Assembly (NCBI RefSeq): GCF_024449095.1
Contig: NZ_CP024628.1
Span: 1,426,001 to 1,490,000 of the forward strand
DNA length: 64,000 bases
Direction: 5' to 3'
From: Vibrio coralliilyticus
GTDB taxonomy: Bacteria; Pseudomonadota; Gammaproteobacteria; Enterobacterales; Vibrionaceae
Below, in pieces: positions 32,412 through 41,360 of the stretch; position 1 is the first letter of the stretch; every line of letters starts with the position of its first letter. A program made the translations under genes and the position numbers. Under the pieces are notes generated by a model. It did no database searches. It was not told where the DNA came from and worked only from the letters and a program-made list of their open reading frames with translations.

Positions 32412-33716
32412 ATGAATACCAAGAAACCGATGTCGCTAACCAGCCGCGTTATTCTCGGCATGTTAGCAGGTATCTTGACAGGGTTTGCGATTCGCAGCCT
32501 CTTTGCCGACAACGGATTTGTCGACACATACATCGTCAATGGACTGTTTGAAGTTGGTGGCCAGATATTTGTCGCCAGCTTAAAAATGCTTGTTGTTCCA
32601 CTGGTGTTTGTTTCACTGGTTTGCGGAACAAGCTCACTAAAAGACCTCTCCACTTTAGGTCGAATGGGTGGTAAAACACTCGCTTTCTATATTGCGACAA
32701 CTGCTGTTGCGATCACTCTTGCTTTAACGATGGGTAACCTATTCCAACCAGGTGCTGGTGCCGATCTCACTGCCGCTAGCTCGTTTAAATCGGCAGAAGC
32801 CCCTTCTTTGGGTCAGGTCATCATCGACATGTTCCCAACCAACCCAATCAGCGCAATGGCCGAAGGGAAAACACTTCAGGTTATCGTATTTGCCGTGCTA
32901 TTTGGCATCGCGATCAGTGCTGCGGGTAAACCGGGTGAGCGTATTGCCGCTGTATTTGCAGACCTTAACGAAGTGATCATGAAGCTGGTTGCGCTACTAA
33001 TGAACCTAGCCCCTTACGGTGTGTTCTTCCTGATGGCGAAGCTATTCACAGGCCTAGGGTTGGGTGCAATTCTAAACCTAGCGGAATACTTCGTTGTTCT
33101 AGCAGGTACACTTGTGCTTCACGGTCTGGTTACCTACAGTGTGATGCTGAAAGGCTTTACTGGTCTTAGCCCAATCACCTTCCTGAAGAAAATGGAAGAT
33201 GCCATCATGTTCGCTTTCTCCACCGCGTCTTCTAATGCGACAATTCCTGTCACAATGGAAACGGCGAAGAATCGCATGGGTGTAGAGAACCGTGTTTCTT
33301 CATTCACCGTTCCTCTAGGTGCGACCGTGAACATGGACGGTACGGCCATCATGCAAGGTGTCGCAACCGCCTTTATCGCTCAAGCCTTCAATATTGATCT
33401 CACCATGGGTGATTACCTGATGGTGATCCTAACGGCAACGCTGGCATCTATTGGTACTGCTGGAGTTCCGGGTGTTGGGCTGGTAATGCTGGCGATGGTA
33501 CTCAACCAAGTCGGCCTCCCACTGGAAGGTATCGCCCTGATCATGGGTGTTGACCGTCTACTAGACATGATCCGTACTGCCGTAAACATCACAGGTGATA
33601 GTGCAGTGACCGTCATTGTTGCCAAGTCGGAAGGGGCTCTGGATGAGTCACGCTTCAACGATCCAATGGCCGGCGTGAAAGAAGAAGAAGTGAATCTGAA
33701 AAAAGCAGGCGCTTAA
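32412..33716 (+). CDS. Dicarboxylate/amino acid:cation (Na+ or H+) symporter, DAACS family
   Basis: 434 residues from the ATG at 32412 (AAGGAG 9 nt upstream; a GTG at 32403 is less likely). The family signatures are present: FAFSTASSNATIPVTME (serine-rich reentrant loop), VNMDGTAIMQG, and ASIGTAGVPGVGLV (second hairpin), followed by DRLLDMIRTAVNITGD. These occur in glutamate/aspartate and C4-dicarboxylate carriers (GltP/DctA); the substrate cannot be resolved by reading. Inner membrane, cation-coupled. A CRP-like site upstream and a strong terminator downstream indicate a monocistronic unit. Confidence 0.92.
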   Translation: MNTKKPMSLTSRVILGMLAGILTGFAIRSLFADNGFVDTYIVNGLFEVGGQIFVASLKMLVVPLVFVSLVCGTSSLKDLSTLGRMGGKTLAFYIATTAVAITLALTMGNLFQPGAGADLTAASSFKSAEAPSLGQVIIDMFPTNPISAMAEGKTLQVIVFAVLFGIAISAAGKPGERIAAVFADLNEVIMKLVALLMNLAPYGVFFLMAKLFTGLGLGAILNLAEYFVVLAGTLVLHGLVTYSVMLKGFTGLSPITFLKKMEDAIMFAFSTASSNATIPVTMETAKNRMGVENRVSSFTVPLGATVNMDGTAIMQGVATAFIAQAFNIDLTMGDYLMVILTATLASIGTAGVPGVGLVMLAMVLNQVGLPLEGIALIMGVDRLLDMIRTAVNITGDSAVTVIVAKSEGALDESRFNDPMAGVKEEEVNLKKAGA

Positions 33717-33736
33717 TTTTCTTACTCACTAATAAT

Positions 33737-33769
33737 AATGCCCTGTGCTGACGCATAGGGCATTTTTTT
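33737..33769 (+). terminator. Rho-independent terminator
   Basis: AATGCCCTGTGC-TGAC-GCATAGGGCATT followed by seven T residues, ending the symporter gene. Confidence 0.88.
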
Positions 33770-33779
33770 GCACCACTCG

Positions 33780-35702
33780 TTAGAATTTAAATTTAGCCAC
33801 CAGCTGGCTGAGAGAGTTCACATTGTCTTTCAGATCGGCACAATGATGGGAGGTTTGATTCACCATCTCAGTGTTGCTGCGTGCCACATCAGCAATACTC
33901 GAAACATGCGGGGCAATCTCATTGATAACTTGAGACTGCTCATTGGTCGCGGTGGCCGTCTGACTACTCAGCTGATGAATCTCATCCACAAACTGATTGA
34001 TCGACTCTAAATGCTTCTCAGAAGCCTGAGCAGCGGTTAAACACGCTTTACCGGTACTGTGACTCTGGCCAACTTCTTTCACCACCGTATCACTGAGGCC
34101 CTGAAGATTTTCGATAATGGTGCGAATTTCACTGGCTGAATCCTGTGTGCGTGACGCTAGTGTGCGTACTTCGTCCGCTACCACAGCAAACCCTCTCCCC
34201 TGATCTCCCGCACGAGCTGCCTCTATCGCCGCATTGAGTGCAAGCAAATTGGTTTGCTCCGACACGCCACTGATCACATCCAGTACCGTATCGATAGCGT
34301 TGATATCATTAGAGAGTTTCTCAATACTCTGACTACTCTGATCCAACTGTCGACTCATCGCTTCGGTATGGGAAAATGTGTCGCTGACCGATGACAAACC
34401 ATGTTTCACTTCTACTGTCGCCTGCTGCACATTGTCTGACGTATTGTTGGCATTGCTGGCGATCTCTTCCGAGCTAGCGCTCATTTCATGGATCGCTGTC
34501 GCGACTTGGTCAATGTTCTGCTCCTGCCCTTGGATCTGATGTTTCATCTCACTGGCTTGAGAATCAATATGATCAATGGTTGCCACCAAATCAGCGCGCG
34601 AGCGGTCGATCTCTTGCAAGACATTGCCCATATAAGCAACAAACTGGTTGTAACCACGAGCAATGCTGCCAACTTCATCATGGCGGCTTTCATCCAGCCT
34701 TTGCGTCAGGTCACCGCCGCCACCACCGATTTCTAGCAGCAAATCGGCCGTGGTCGACAGAGGTTTAAGCAAAGCATTCGTCATATAAGCACTGATGATA
34801 ATAAAGAGTAAGGCCACCACCACACCGATGTAAGTCATGGTCTGAATAAACTGATTCAGCTCCGCCAGCACTTCACTTTGAGGCTGAAGAGAAACCAGTG
34901 TCCAACCGAGCTCTGGCAAAGCAATAAACCCGACAATCATGGCGCTGCCGTTAACTTCAGCTTCAATAATGTGTGAGTCTGTGTCACTGAGTTTGCCCAG
35001 CTCCGCTGCCAATTCTCTTAGCTGTAAGTCGTTGAGTGATTTACCAACCAGATTGGCATCTGCGTGAATTTTCACTACTCCTTGATTATCGACCAGCATC
35101 AACTGACCTTGCTCACCCAGAGAGTAGTTGGCGACGGTTTTCCCCATATTTTGTAGCGACAAGCCAATCCCGGTAACACCAATACGCTTGCCTTGTTGCA
35201 TCACCACATGGTTAACAAACACAGTCGCTACACCAGTAGAGTCATCGACATCAATCGATAGCTCAACCTTCTTGCCACTGGCGAGAAAACCATAAAACCA
35301 TTGGTCATCGTTAGACTGTGCCGACATGTCTTTCAATTTGCCGGTCGGAATGTAGTAGCTACTGTCAACGGTATTAACGTAGAACGCCGTCAGAGCACCA
35401 AACTGCTGCTTAATGCGGCTAAGGATATCGACGATTTCTGCACTACCCTCACCTGTAAATTCGGTCAGTTGGGAAAGCTCTGACATCACATCTGCGATAA
35501 CCAGCGGTTTCTCCAACTCAAGCTTAATTTTGTTACTCACTTCTCCCAACGAAGCCGGAAGCTGCTGCGAATAGGTTTGGTCGAGAATGATTTTACGACC
35601 TTGGCTCACGGTGGTACTGATCAGTACGATGATGACCAGAACCACTGCCAATACTGTAGCCAGTATGGTTTTGTGTCTGATGCTGATGGCTAATTTCGTC
35701 AC
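33780..35702 (-). CDS. Methyl-accepting chemotaxis protein with dCache sensor
   Basis: 640 residues from a GTG start preceded by AAAGGAT. Layout: TM1 (~10-30), periplasmic dCache-type sensor (~35-280; [16 protein letters not shown] and [10 protein letters not shown] elements), TM2 (~290-312), HAMP (~315-365) and a long methyl-accepting coiled coil with the signalling tip ([35 protein letters not shown]). Senses a small molecule in the periplasm and modulates CheA. dCache receptors often bind amino acids; the ligand here is unknown. It is convergent with the symporter across a terminator, so the two share no promoter. Confidence 0.9.
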   Translation of the reverse strand: MTKLAISIRHKTILATVLAVVLVIIVLISTTVSQGRKIILDQTYSQQLPASLGEVSNKIKLELEKPLVIADVMSELSQLTEFTGEGSAEIVDILSRIKQQFGALTAFYVNTVDSSYYIPTGKLKDMSAQSNDDQWFYGFLASGKKVELSIDVDDSTGVATVFVNHVVMQQGKRIGVTGIGLSLQNMGKTVANYSLGEQGQLMLVDNQGVVKIHADANLVGKSLNDLQLRELAAELGKLSDTDSHIIEAEVNGSAMIVGFIALPELGWTLVSLQPQSEVLAELNQFIQTMTYIGVVVALLFIIISAYMTNALLKPLSTTADLLLEIGGGGGDLTQRLDESRHDEVGSIARGYNQFVAYMGNVLQEIDRSRADLVATIDHIDSQASEMKHQIQGQEQNIDQVATAIHEMSASSEEIASNANNTSDNVQQATVEVKHGLSSVSDTFSHTEAMSRQLDQSSQSIEKLSNDINAIDTVLDVISGVSEQTNLLALNAAIEAARAGDQGRGFAVVADEVRTLASRTQDSASEIRTIIENLQGLSDTVVKEVGQSHSTGKACLTAAQASEKHLESINQFVDEIHQLSSQTATATNEQSQVINEIAPHVSSIADVARSNTEMVNQTSHHCADLKDNVNSLSQLVAKFKF

Positions 35703-35911
35703 ATCTAAATCCTTTTATAATTGACCAATGTAGGGCGCATCTAATGAGCCAGTGAAAAGAGAAAGAAGGTAGAAATGTCGCTCTCAGCCTTTCACTCACG
35801 ACTAATGCGTTACCTATCAATAGTAAACGTAGCACAGCCGAAATTTCTGCATGCGTTGATTGAAGATAAACATCACAACTTCAACAACCTTGCATTTCTT
35901 GCTTCTTAACA

Positions 35912-35942
35912 CCTATAAAAAACCCCGGAACACGTTCCGGGG
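35912..35942 (-). terminator. Rho-independent terminator (minus strand)
   Basis: Stem CCCCGGAAC/GTTCCGGGG (35923-35942) with TTTTTT on the minus-strand 3' side. It terminates the puuE-to-puuD transcript. Confidence 0.85.
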
Positions 35943-35987
35943 AAAGGGAAATACACTGTCTGGAGACAGCTGGGAATGAGGAGTCTA

Positions 35988-36027
35988 TGTCAGCCTGAAC
36001 ATAGGATGACAGGAAGTCAGGCTGACA
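35988..36027 (-). other. Inverted repeat downstream of puuD
   Basis: TGTCAGCCTGA and TCAGGCTGACA form a perfect 11-bp stem; an overlapping CTATGT/ACATAG pair could form an alternative hairpin. It lies in the 3' untranslated part of the operon, before the terminator. Possible mRNA-stabilising element. Confidence 0.4.
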
Positions 36028-36046
36028 CTCAGTCCCGCAAGGACAG

Positions 36047-37354
36047 TTATTGGATAACTGCACCTTGTTCCACCCAAACTCCGATAAGGGATCGTTCCTC
36101 ATCAGTCATCTGAGTAAGGTTGCCCAGCGGCATCACTTTAGTCGCAACGGACTGAGAAATGATGCGTGGAACGTTCGTTAAGATCTCTTCAGGGGTATCC
36201 AGTACCACTCCGGCTGGCGCAACCGCAAATGCTGCGTGCGTTGGCGTGGCAGAGTGACATACAGAGCAACGCTCCTGAATGACCTTGTTCACTTCGGCAA
36301 AGCTGACACCACCTGTTGCAGGTGCTGCTTGCTCCTGAGGAGCCTGCTCATTGGTTGATGCCGATACGGTTTCACTTGCTTCTGTTGTTGCGGCTTCAGC
36401 AACAGGTGCAGCCTGCTGTTGTACGACCGGTGCTTTCGCCACTGGCGCCGCTGGTCGGCTCGCATAAGGAGAAGTCACAAACGCCAACGTGATCATACCC
36501 AAAGCCGCCACAGGGATCGTCCAAGCAAATTTCTGACTGCCATGACGTGTGTTGAAGTAGTGTCGTACTAGGATACTGAAGATCGCCAGACCTGCTAGAA
36601 TCGCCCAGTTGTATTCCGAACCGTAAGTGCTCGGGAAGTGGTTACTGATCATGATGAACAGAACAGGCAATGTTAGATAGTTATTGTGGCGAGAACGCAG
36701 TAAGCCTTTCGCTGGCAGTGCCGGATCCGGTTCGCGATTTTCTTCAATCGCACTCACCAGATTGCGCTGCGCTGGCATGATAACGCGGAAAACGTTACCC
36801 ACCATGATAGTACCTATGATGGCACCAACGTGGATGTAAGCACCACGACCACTGAAGACCTGAGCCAGTCCGTAGGTCGCACCAACAAGCAGCACAAACA
36901 GAACCAGTCCCAGCAACATTGGGGTTTTGCCTAAAGGCGAATCACACAAGAGATCGTAAATGAACCAACCCGCGACTAACACACCCACACCAATCGCAAT
37001 AGCAGTAGTAGATGACAGGCCAGAGCCTGGTGCAATCAGATAGATTTCTGCGTTGAGGTAATAAACAACCGCCAGTAGCAACACACCGGTAATCCAAGTG
37101 AAGTATGCTTCCCATTTAAACCAGTGCAGGTGCTCTGGCATTTCCGGTGGCGCAAGCTTGTACTTTTCAAGGTGGTAGATACCACCGCCATGAATTGCCC
37201 ACAAGTCGCCTGACAGGCCAGTTTTCGGGTTAACGCGGTTTAGGTTATTCTCCAACCAAACAAAGTAAAACGATGCGCCAATCCAGGCGATCCCGACTAT
37301 CATGTGAACCCAGCGAATCGCCAGATTCAACCACTCCGTGATATGTGGATCCAT
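36047..37354 (-). CDS. puuD: Membrane-bound urate oxidase PuuD with C-terminal cytochrome c
   Basis: 435 residues. Multi-pass N-terminal domain (~1-300) starting ITEWLNLAIRWVHMIVGIAWIGASFYFVWLE, typical of PuuD, followed by an Ala/Pro-rich linker (~305-345) and a c-type cytochrome domain with CxxCH (Cys363-His367) and a likely axial Met408 (KVMPLGN). PuuD oxidises urate to 5-hydroxyisourate and passes electrons to the respiratory chain rather than to O2 directly. It is the last gene of the minus arm of the purine island, consistent with no uricase elsewhere in the window. The linker is longer and more repetitive than I would expect. Confidence 0.93.
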   Translation of the reverse strand: MDPHITEWLNLAIRWVHMIVGIAWIGASFYFVWLENNLNRVNPKTGLSGDLWAIHGGGIYHLEKYKLAPPEMPEHLHWFKWEAYFTWITGVLLLAVVYYLNAEIYLIAPGSGLSSTTAIAIGVGVLVAGWFIYDLLCDSPLGKTPMLLGLVLFVLLVGATYGLAQVFSGRGAYIHVGAIIGTIMVGNVFRVIMPAQRNLVSAIEENREPDPALPAKGLLRSRHNNYLTLPVLFIMISNHFPSTYGSEYNWAILAGLAIFSILVRHYFNTRHGSQKFAWTIPVAALGMITLAFVTSPYASRPAAPVAKAPVVQQQAAPVAEAATTEASETVSASTNEQAPQEQAAPATGGVSFAEVNKVIQERCSVCHSATPTHAAFAVAPAGVVLDTPEEILTNVPRIISQSVATKVMPLGNLTQMTDEERSLIGVWVEQGAVIQ

Positions 37355-37386
37355 AATAAACTCCTATTTACTGCCAGCGCTTTCCA

Positions 37387-37983
37387 TCACAAGGGAACCC
37401 TCTGATGGTCAGTGCCAGCATTACAACGCTTGTCCATGCGTTGCTCTTCATCCGTGCTGTTGTTGCCTGGAATATCTTCCAGATGCAGAGAGACCAAATC
37501 AGTGTCGAAAAACACTTCATCACAGTTATGCCCTTCACCACCTCGATCGACGATCAAAAACTGATCACGCTCGGTCAGCGCCAACACCGGATGGTGCCAA
37601 ACACCTTTGTGGTAATTGACACCTTGTCGGCCATTGCTGATAAAGGCACGGCTTTGCGACAACTGCGGGTCATCTCCTTTCGGTGCAACAACAATTAAAT
37701 AAGGTTGCCCAAGCAACGGAACAAAGGCCTGTGAGCCAAGCGGATGACGTTCCAGCATTTTTATCGTTAGAGGGTAACTCAGCGGCGTGGCCTGAAAGAT
37801 ACTGATGATGGCTTCACCACCTTGATCTTGCACGTCTGTGCTCGCTAGCTTGTGGTAACGACGGGTTGAGCCGTTATTGATCATAAAGTAGTCGCTGTTT
37901 TCGACTTCAATAACGTCTCCAAATTCTGCAAACGTCTCTTTGGTGAGTGGCTCTATTTTTAATCGGCGAATTCCATTACTCAT
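37387..37983 (-). CDS. allA: Ureidoglycolate lyase
   Basis: 198 residues. Carries the AllA elements IEPLTKETFAEFGDVIE, NGSTRRYHKLA, LGSQAFVPL, YLIVVAPKGD and GVNYHKGVWHHPVLAL. The enzyme splits ureidoglycolate to glyoxylate and urea. At ~165 residues the family core ends; a ~25-residue polar C-terminal extension (GNNSTDEEQRMDKR) is unusual. Lies between allantoicase, whose product it uses, and puuD, with short spacers of 14 and 32 nt. Confidence 0.9.
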   Translation of the reverse strand: MSNGIRRLKIEPLTKETFAEFGDVIEVENSDYFMINNGSTRRYHKLASTDVQDQGGEAIISIFQATPLSYPLTIKMLERHPLGSQAFVPLLGQPYLIVVAPKGDDPQLSQSRAFISNGRQGVNYHKGVWHHPVLALTERDQFLIVDRGGEGHNCDEVFFDTDLVSLHLEDIPGNNSTDEEQRMDKRCNAGTDHQRVPL

Positions 37984-37997
37984 TGTGCTTCCCTCGC

Positions 37998-38984
37998 TTA
38001 TTCCGCTTTAGTTCCAAATAAACGCAGGCGGCTAATACCACCATCCGGGAAGATATTCAGACGAACGTGCGTCACAGCACCCAGTTCATTCACTTCAGAG
38101 ACAAACTCATGAATGTCGTGTGCCTTGAGCTTCTGTGCTGGCAAAAGTTCACGCCAGAACAGGCTTTGTGTCGCCACCTGATCATCTGTGCCACCTTTAA
38201 CGTAGGCCGCCTGAATAGAGCAGCTGTCTGGGAAGTTGCCTTTAAAGTGCGCTGTATCCACCACAACACGTTCGATATTACCGGCGTGCCCAAGTGCAAC
38301 GATCACCCAGTCATTCCCCGGCGTGCGTCGGCGTGCGGTTTCCCAGCCATCACCCATATTTTCACCTCGGCCAGGGCCAAGAATGTTTGATTTATTACCG
38401 TAGTGCTCGTCACTACATGCCAACGCACGACCGCCATTTTCAACAGCGGCTAAGTCCACTTTCTGCTGAGCATCAATGCGGTCCCAATCCACGCTGGGTC
38501 GGCCGTAAACACGAAGACGTGCAACACCGCCATCTGGATAGATGTTAAGACGTAAGTGAGTGAACACTTCGTCGCTTTCAATTTGCTCAAGGTGATGATG
38601 GTCGCCTTGCAAGCTCATTGACGGCAGAATTTCTTGCCACTCAGTGGCATCCGTTGGGTCACCGTCAGGTGAGTAACACGCATCGATGGATGCTGATGGT
38701 GGGAAGTTACCCGTAAAGAAAGAGGTATCGATATCAACGCCTGCAATCGTGCCAGCTAAGCCTAGACGAATCACACAATAGTCGTAGCCTTCGCCACGCT
38801 TACGGCGGCTTTCCCAGCCATCCATCCATTTTCCATTGTCGTCATAAACACCTTCCTTCCACTCCGGCGCTTCACGGCGTAAAAGGCGGCTTTTATCCGC
38901 AAAGAAATCATCGGTCGCGTAGATAGCTTGTGCGCCCAGTTTGTCATCAGCAAGGTTAATGTATTGTTCAAAATCTAAGGACAT
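37998..38984 (-). CDS. alc: Allantoicase
   Basis: About 328 residues in two homologous jelly-roll halves (~1-165 and ~170-328), each with the recurring WExRR(K/R) and DT(S/A)xFxGN elements ([20 protein letters not shown]...[30 protein letters not shown]...[11 protein letters not shown]) and INPDGG-type [18 protein letters not shown]. Hydrolyses allantoate to ureidoglycolate and urea. The ATG at 38984 has better spacing to GGAAGG than the ATG at 38993, which immediately follows it. Sits between uraD and allA in the minus arm. Confidence 0.93.
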   Translation of the reverse strand: MSLDFEQYINLADDKLGAQAIYATDDFFADKSRLLRREAPEWKEGVYDDNGKWMDGWESRRKRGEGYDYCVIRLGLAGTIAGVDIDTSFFTGNFPPSASIDACYSPDGDPTDATEWQEILPSMSLQGDHHHLEQIESDEVFTHLRLNIYPDGGVARLRVYGRPSVDWDRIDAQQKVDLAAVENGGRALACSDEHYGNKSNILGPGRGENMGDGWETARRRTPGNDWVIVALGHAGNIERVVVDTAHFKGNFPDSCSIQAAYVKGGTDDQVATQSLFWRELLPAQKLKAHDIHEFVSEVNELGAVTHVRLNIFPDGGISRLRLFGTKAE

Positions 38985-39079
38985 TTCCTTCATCCTTCCA
39001 ATTAATCAAAAATAGGTTAAGTGAGTCAGTTATCTGCTCCTAAAGAGCGTTATTACGGGATAGTCGCCAGCTCAGTGAC

Positions 39080-39595
39080 TTACATATCTCGTAGGCGAAA
39101 CAAGGCAATCTTGTTGATTTCCTGAATCGCAGTAGCAAACTCAGTTTCACTATCATTTCCTAATCGCATCTCGAACGACTCAAGAATTTGGTAACGATTG
39201 GCCCCTTTCACTGCCATGATGAAGGGAAAGTTGAAGCGACTTTTGTAGCTGTTGTTATAAGTGGTAAATTTCTCGAACTCTTCCGCAGAGCATTGATCAA
39301 TGCCCGCCCCTGCTTGTTCAGCAGTAGAGGCGGCGGTCAGTTCCCCATTGACGGCTGCACGACCGGCTAGATCCGGGTGAGCGTTAATTAAATCCAATTG
39401 CTGTGCTTTCTCTGCACCCAGTAAAGTTTCAGCCATACGCTGATGCAGATGTTCAATCTTGTTATCGTCGACGCTCAGCCCTTTGTCATATACAGTTTCA
39501 GCGACCCATGGACTGTGCTCATACACATCACCAAAATGCGAGACAAATTCCGCGCGAGCCATCTCCGATGGTTTACAGGTACGAAATTCGGTCAT
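39080..39595 (-). CDS. uraD: OHCU decarboxylase
   Basis: 171 residues from the ATG at 39595 (AAGGAG six bases upstream), one nt after the puuE stop; the frame is open further up without support. Recognised by the FVSHFGDVYEHSPWVAE block and LINAHPDLAGRAA with the catalytic His, and by the terminal NDSETEFATAIQEINKIALFRL. It decarboxylates 2-oxo-4-hydroxy-4-carboxy-5-ureidoimidazoline to S-allantoin, the third step of urate breakdown after UraH. Confidence 0.93.
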   Translation of the reverse strand: MTEFRTCKPSEMARAEFVSHFGDVYEHSPWVAETVYDKGLSVDDNKIEHLHQRMAETLLGAEKAQQLDLINAHPDLAGRAAVNGELTAASTAEQAGAGIDQCSAEEFEKFTTYNNSYKSRFNFPFIMAVKGANRYQILESFEMRLGNDSETEFATAIQEINKIALFRLRDM

Positions 39596-39596
39596 A

Positions 39597-40520
39597 TTAC
39601 TTCTCCTTTTTTGGTGTGTATGGGTGGTGTTCATGCCAGTGTCGAGCAATATCAATGCGGCGACATAGCCACACATCATCGTGCTGTTTTACATAATCAA
39701 GAAAGCGTTTGAGTGAGGCCAGACGGCCAGGTCGGCCAACCAAGCGACAATGCAACCCAACCGACATCATCTTCGGTGCCACTTCACCCTCTTCATAGAG
39801 AGTGTCAAACGTATCTTTCAGGTACTGGAAAAATTGCTCGCCAGAGTTGAATCCCTGAGCAGTAGCAAAACGCATGTCGTTGACATCCAAAGTGTATGGG
39901 ATCACCAGTTGCGGACGACCCGCTTCGGTGTGCCAGTACGGCAAATCGTCATCATAGGCATCGGAGTCGTATAAGAATCCACCTTCTTCCGCCACTAAAC
40001 GACGGGTGTTTGGCCCAGTTCGACCAGTATACCAACCAAGTGGTCTGCTACCTGTGATTGCTTTGATGATTTCAATCGCTTTTACCATGTGGTCACGCTC
40101 TTGTGACTCATCCATATACTGATAATCAATCCAGCGATAACCATGGCTGCAAATTTCATGACCCGCATGCACCATAGCCTTTGCTACATCTGGGTGTCGT
40201 TCAATCGCCATCGCCACCGCAAAAACAGTTAAGGGGATTTCGTATTCATCAAACAGGCGTAATACGCGCCATACGCCAGCACGACTACCATATTCATAGA
40301 TAGATTCCATACTGATATGGCGCTCACCTTTGATCGGCTGAGCTGCTGGAATTTCAGATAGAAAAGCTTCGGACTCATCATCTCCGTGCAACAGGCAGCG
40401 CTCACCGCCTTCTTCATAATTCAACACAAATGACACTGCGATACGAGCACCGCCCGGCCATTTGGGGTGGGGAGGATTTGCCCCATAGCCAACAAGATCT
40501 CGTGAATAATCCTTATCCAT
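39597..40520 (-). CDS. puuE: Allantoinase, polysaccharide-deacetylase type
   Basis: 307 residues. PuuE is an allantoinase unrelated to the amidohydrolase type, with a deacetylase-like fold. Diagnostic stretches: YGANPPHPKWPGG, SFVLNYEEGGE, MESIYEYGSRAGVWR, HEICSHGYRW, GWYTGRTGPNTRRL and SVGLHCRLVGRPGR. It converts allantoin to allantoate. First gene of the minus arm; its upstream region carries a 12-bp palindrome that probably controls it. Confidence 0.94.
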   Translation of the reverse strand: MDKDYSRDLVGYGANPPHPKWPGGARIAVSFVLNYEEGGERCLLHGDDESEAFLSEIPAAQPIKGERHISMESIYEYGSRAGVWRVLRLFDEYEIPLTVFAVAMAIERHPDVAKAMVHAGHEICSHGYRWIDYQYMDESQERDHMVKAIEIIKAITGSRPLGWYTGRTGPNTRRLVAEEGGFLYDSDAYDDDLPYWHTEAGRPQLVIPYTLDVNDMRFATAQGFNSGEQFFQYLKDTFDTLYEEGEVAPKMMSVGLHCRLVGRPGRLASLKRFLDYVKQHDDVWLCRRIDIARHWHEHHPYTPKKEK

Positions 40521-40578
40521 TCAGGCTCTCCTTAAAAAGCTCGGCGTGATGGCTACGCCACATCAACTTCATACATTC

Positions 40579-40590
40579 ATTGTATACAAT
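40579..40590. promoter_or_regulatory. Palindrome ATTGTATACAAT, GntR-type operator candidate
   Basis: Perfect 12-bp palindrome 59 nt upstream of the puuE start. TTGTATACAA-type sites are typical of FadR/GntR-family regulators such as LldR and VanR. No GntR gene is in the window. Confidence 0.65.
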
Positions 40591-40811
40591 AAAATATCTT
40601 AATGTAAAGATTTTGTTGCTAAAGTTACTTTTTGTTAATATACCTATATTAATCAATATATTAGAAATCAATCCAGCCTAACCTCTAGCCGTTAACAGTT
40701 CACAAATTTGATTTTCTCAATTATTCTTTAATAACATTTTTATAACAACAAGCTTTACTATCCGAATATTTTGTGTACATATATAGGTATCCAACAAAGT
40801 TTTAAAACATC

Positions 40812-40823
40812 TTTGTATACAAT
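40812..40823. promoter_or_regulatory. Second TTGTATACAA operator candidate
   Basis: TTGTATACAA lies ~50 nt upstream of uraH. Together with the copy upstream of puuE it places one site at each divergent promoter, which supports coordinated control. Confidence 0.65.
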
Positions 40824-40871
40824 TTTAGTTCACTTCAAAGCTAAGGAGAGCGCGACGCGCGAACAGGAATT

Positions 40872-41225
40872 ATGGGAAAACTAACCACACACGTATTGGA
40901 TACAATGCATGGCCTGCCAGGAGCAGACATCAAAGTTGAACTGTTCCGAGTGGAAGATGACAACCTTACCAAGATTAAAACGGTTACCACCAACTTCGAT
41001 GGCCGTACTGACTCGCCTGTATTAGAAGGCGAAGCTTTTGAACTTGGTAAGTATCAGCTTGTTTTTCACGTTGCTGATTATTTCCGCAATAAGGATGTCG
41101 ATCTCGGAGAGATTGCTTTCCTTGATGATGTTGTGATCCGTTTCGGGTTGAATGAAAAACACGCCCATTATCACGTTCCGTTATTGGTTTCCCCTTATAG
41201 CTTCTCGACCTATCGAGGCAGTTAA
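40872..41225 (+). CDS. uraH: 5-Hydroxyisourate hydrolase (transthyretin-like)
   Basis: 117 residues with the complete family pattern: N-terminal TTHVLDTMHGLPG, a central TNFDGRTDSP and the C-terminal HYHVPLLVSPYSFSTYRGS signature (YRGS). It hydrolyses 5-hydroxyisourate produced by PuuD to OHCU, which UraD then decarboxylates. No signal peptide, so cytoplasmic. First gene of the plus arm. Confidence 0.95.
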   Translation: MGKLTTHVLDTMHGLPGADIKVELFRVEDDNLTKIKTVTTNFDGRTDSPVLEGEAFELGKYQLVFHVADYFRNKDVDLGEIAFLDDVVIRFGLNEKHAHYHVPLLVSPYSFSTYRGS

Positions 41226-41360
41226 CGCGAATACTCACCATCACCTAACAGCGTCATAACACTACTCAATCGGGAAAATTGAAGTTCGTCTGAGACAGAG
41301 ACGTCCTGGCGAAGTGCGGTCTTCAATTAAGGAAACATCAAAATAAAAGGACTTGCTGAC

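Larger units (their letters stand above)
35703..36046. other. Intergenic region with terminator and inverted repeats, 344 bp
   Basis: Holds the minus-strand terminator at 35923-35942 and, between it and the urate oxidase gene, an 11-bp inverted repeat (35988-36027). The part 35703-35900 is the MCP promoter region; no promoter element is clear to me and no gene is evident. Confidence 0.5.
40521..40871. other. Divergent control region of the purine island
   Basis: 351 AT-rich bases between puuE and uraH. It holds two TTGTATACAA palindromes (40579-40590, 40813-40822) and a weaker TTGTGTACAT at 40771-40780. Nothing else is recognisable. A shared regulator for both arms is inferred. Confidence 0.7.
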
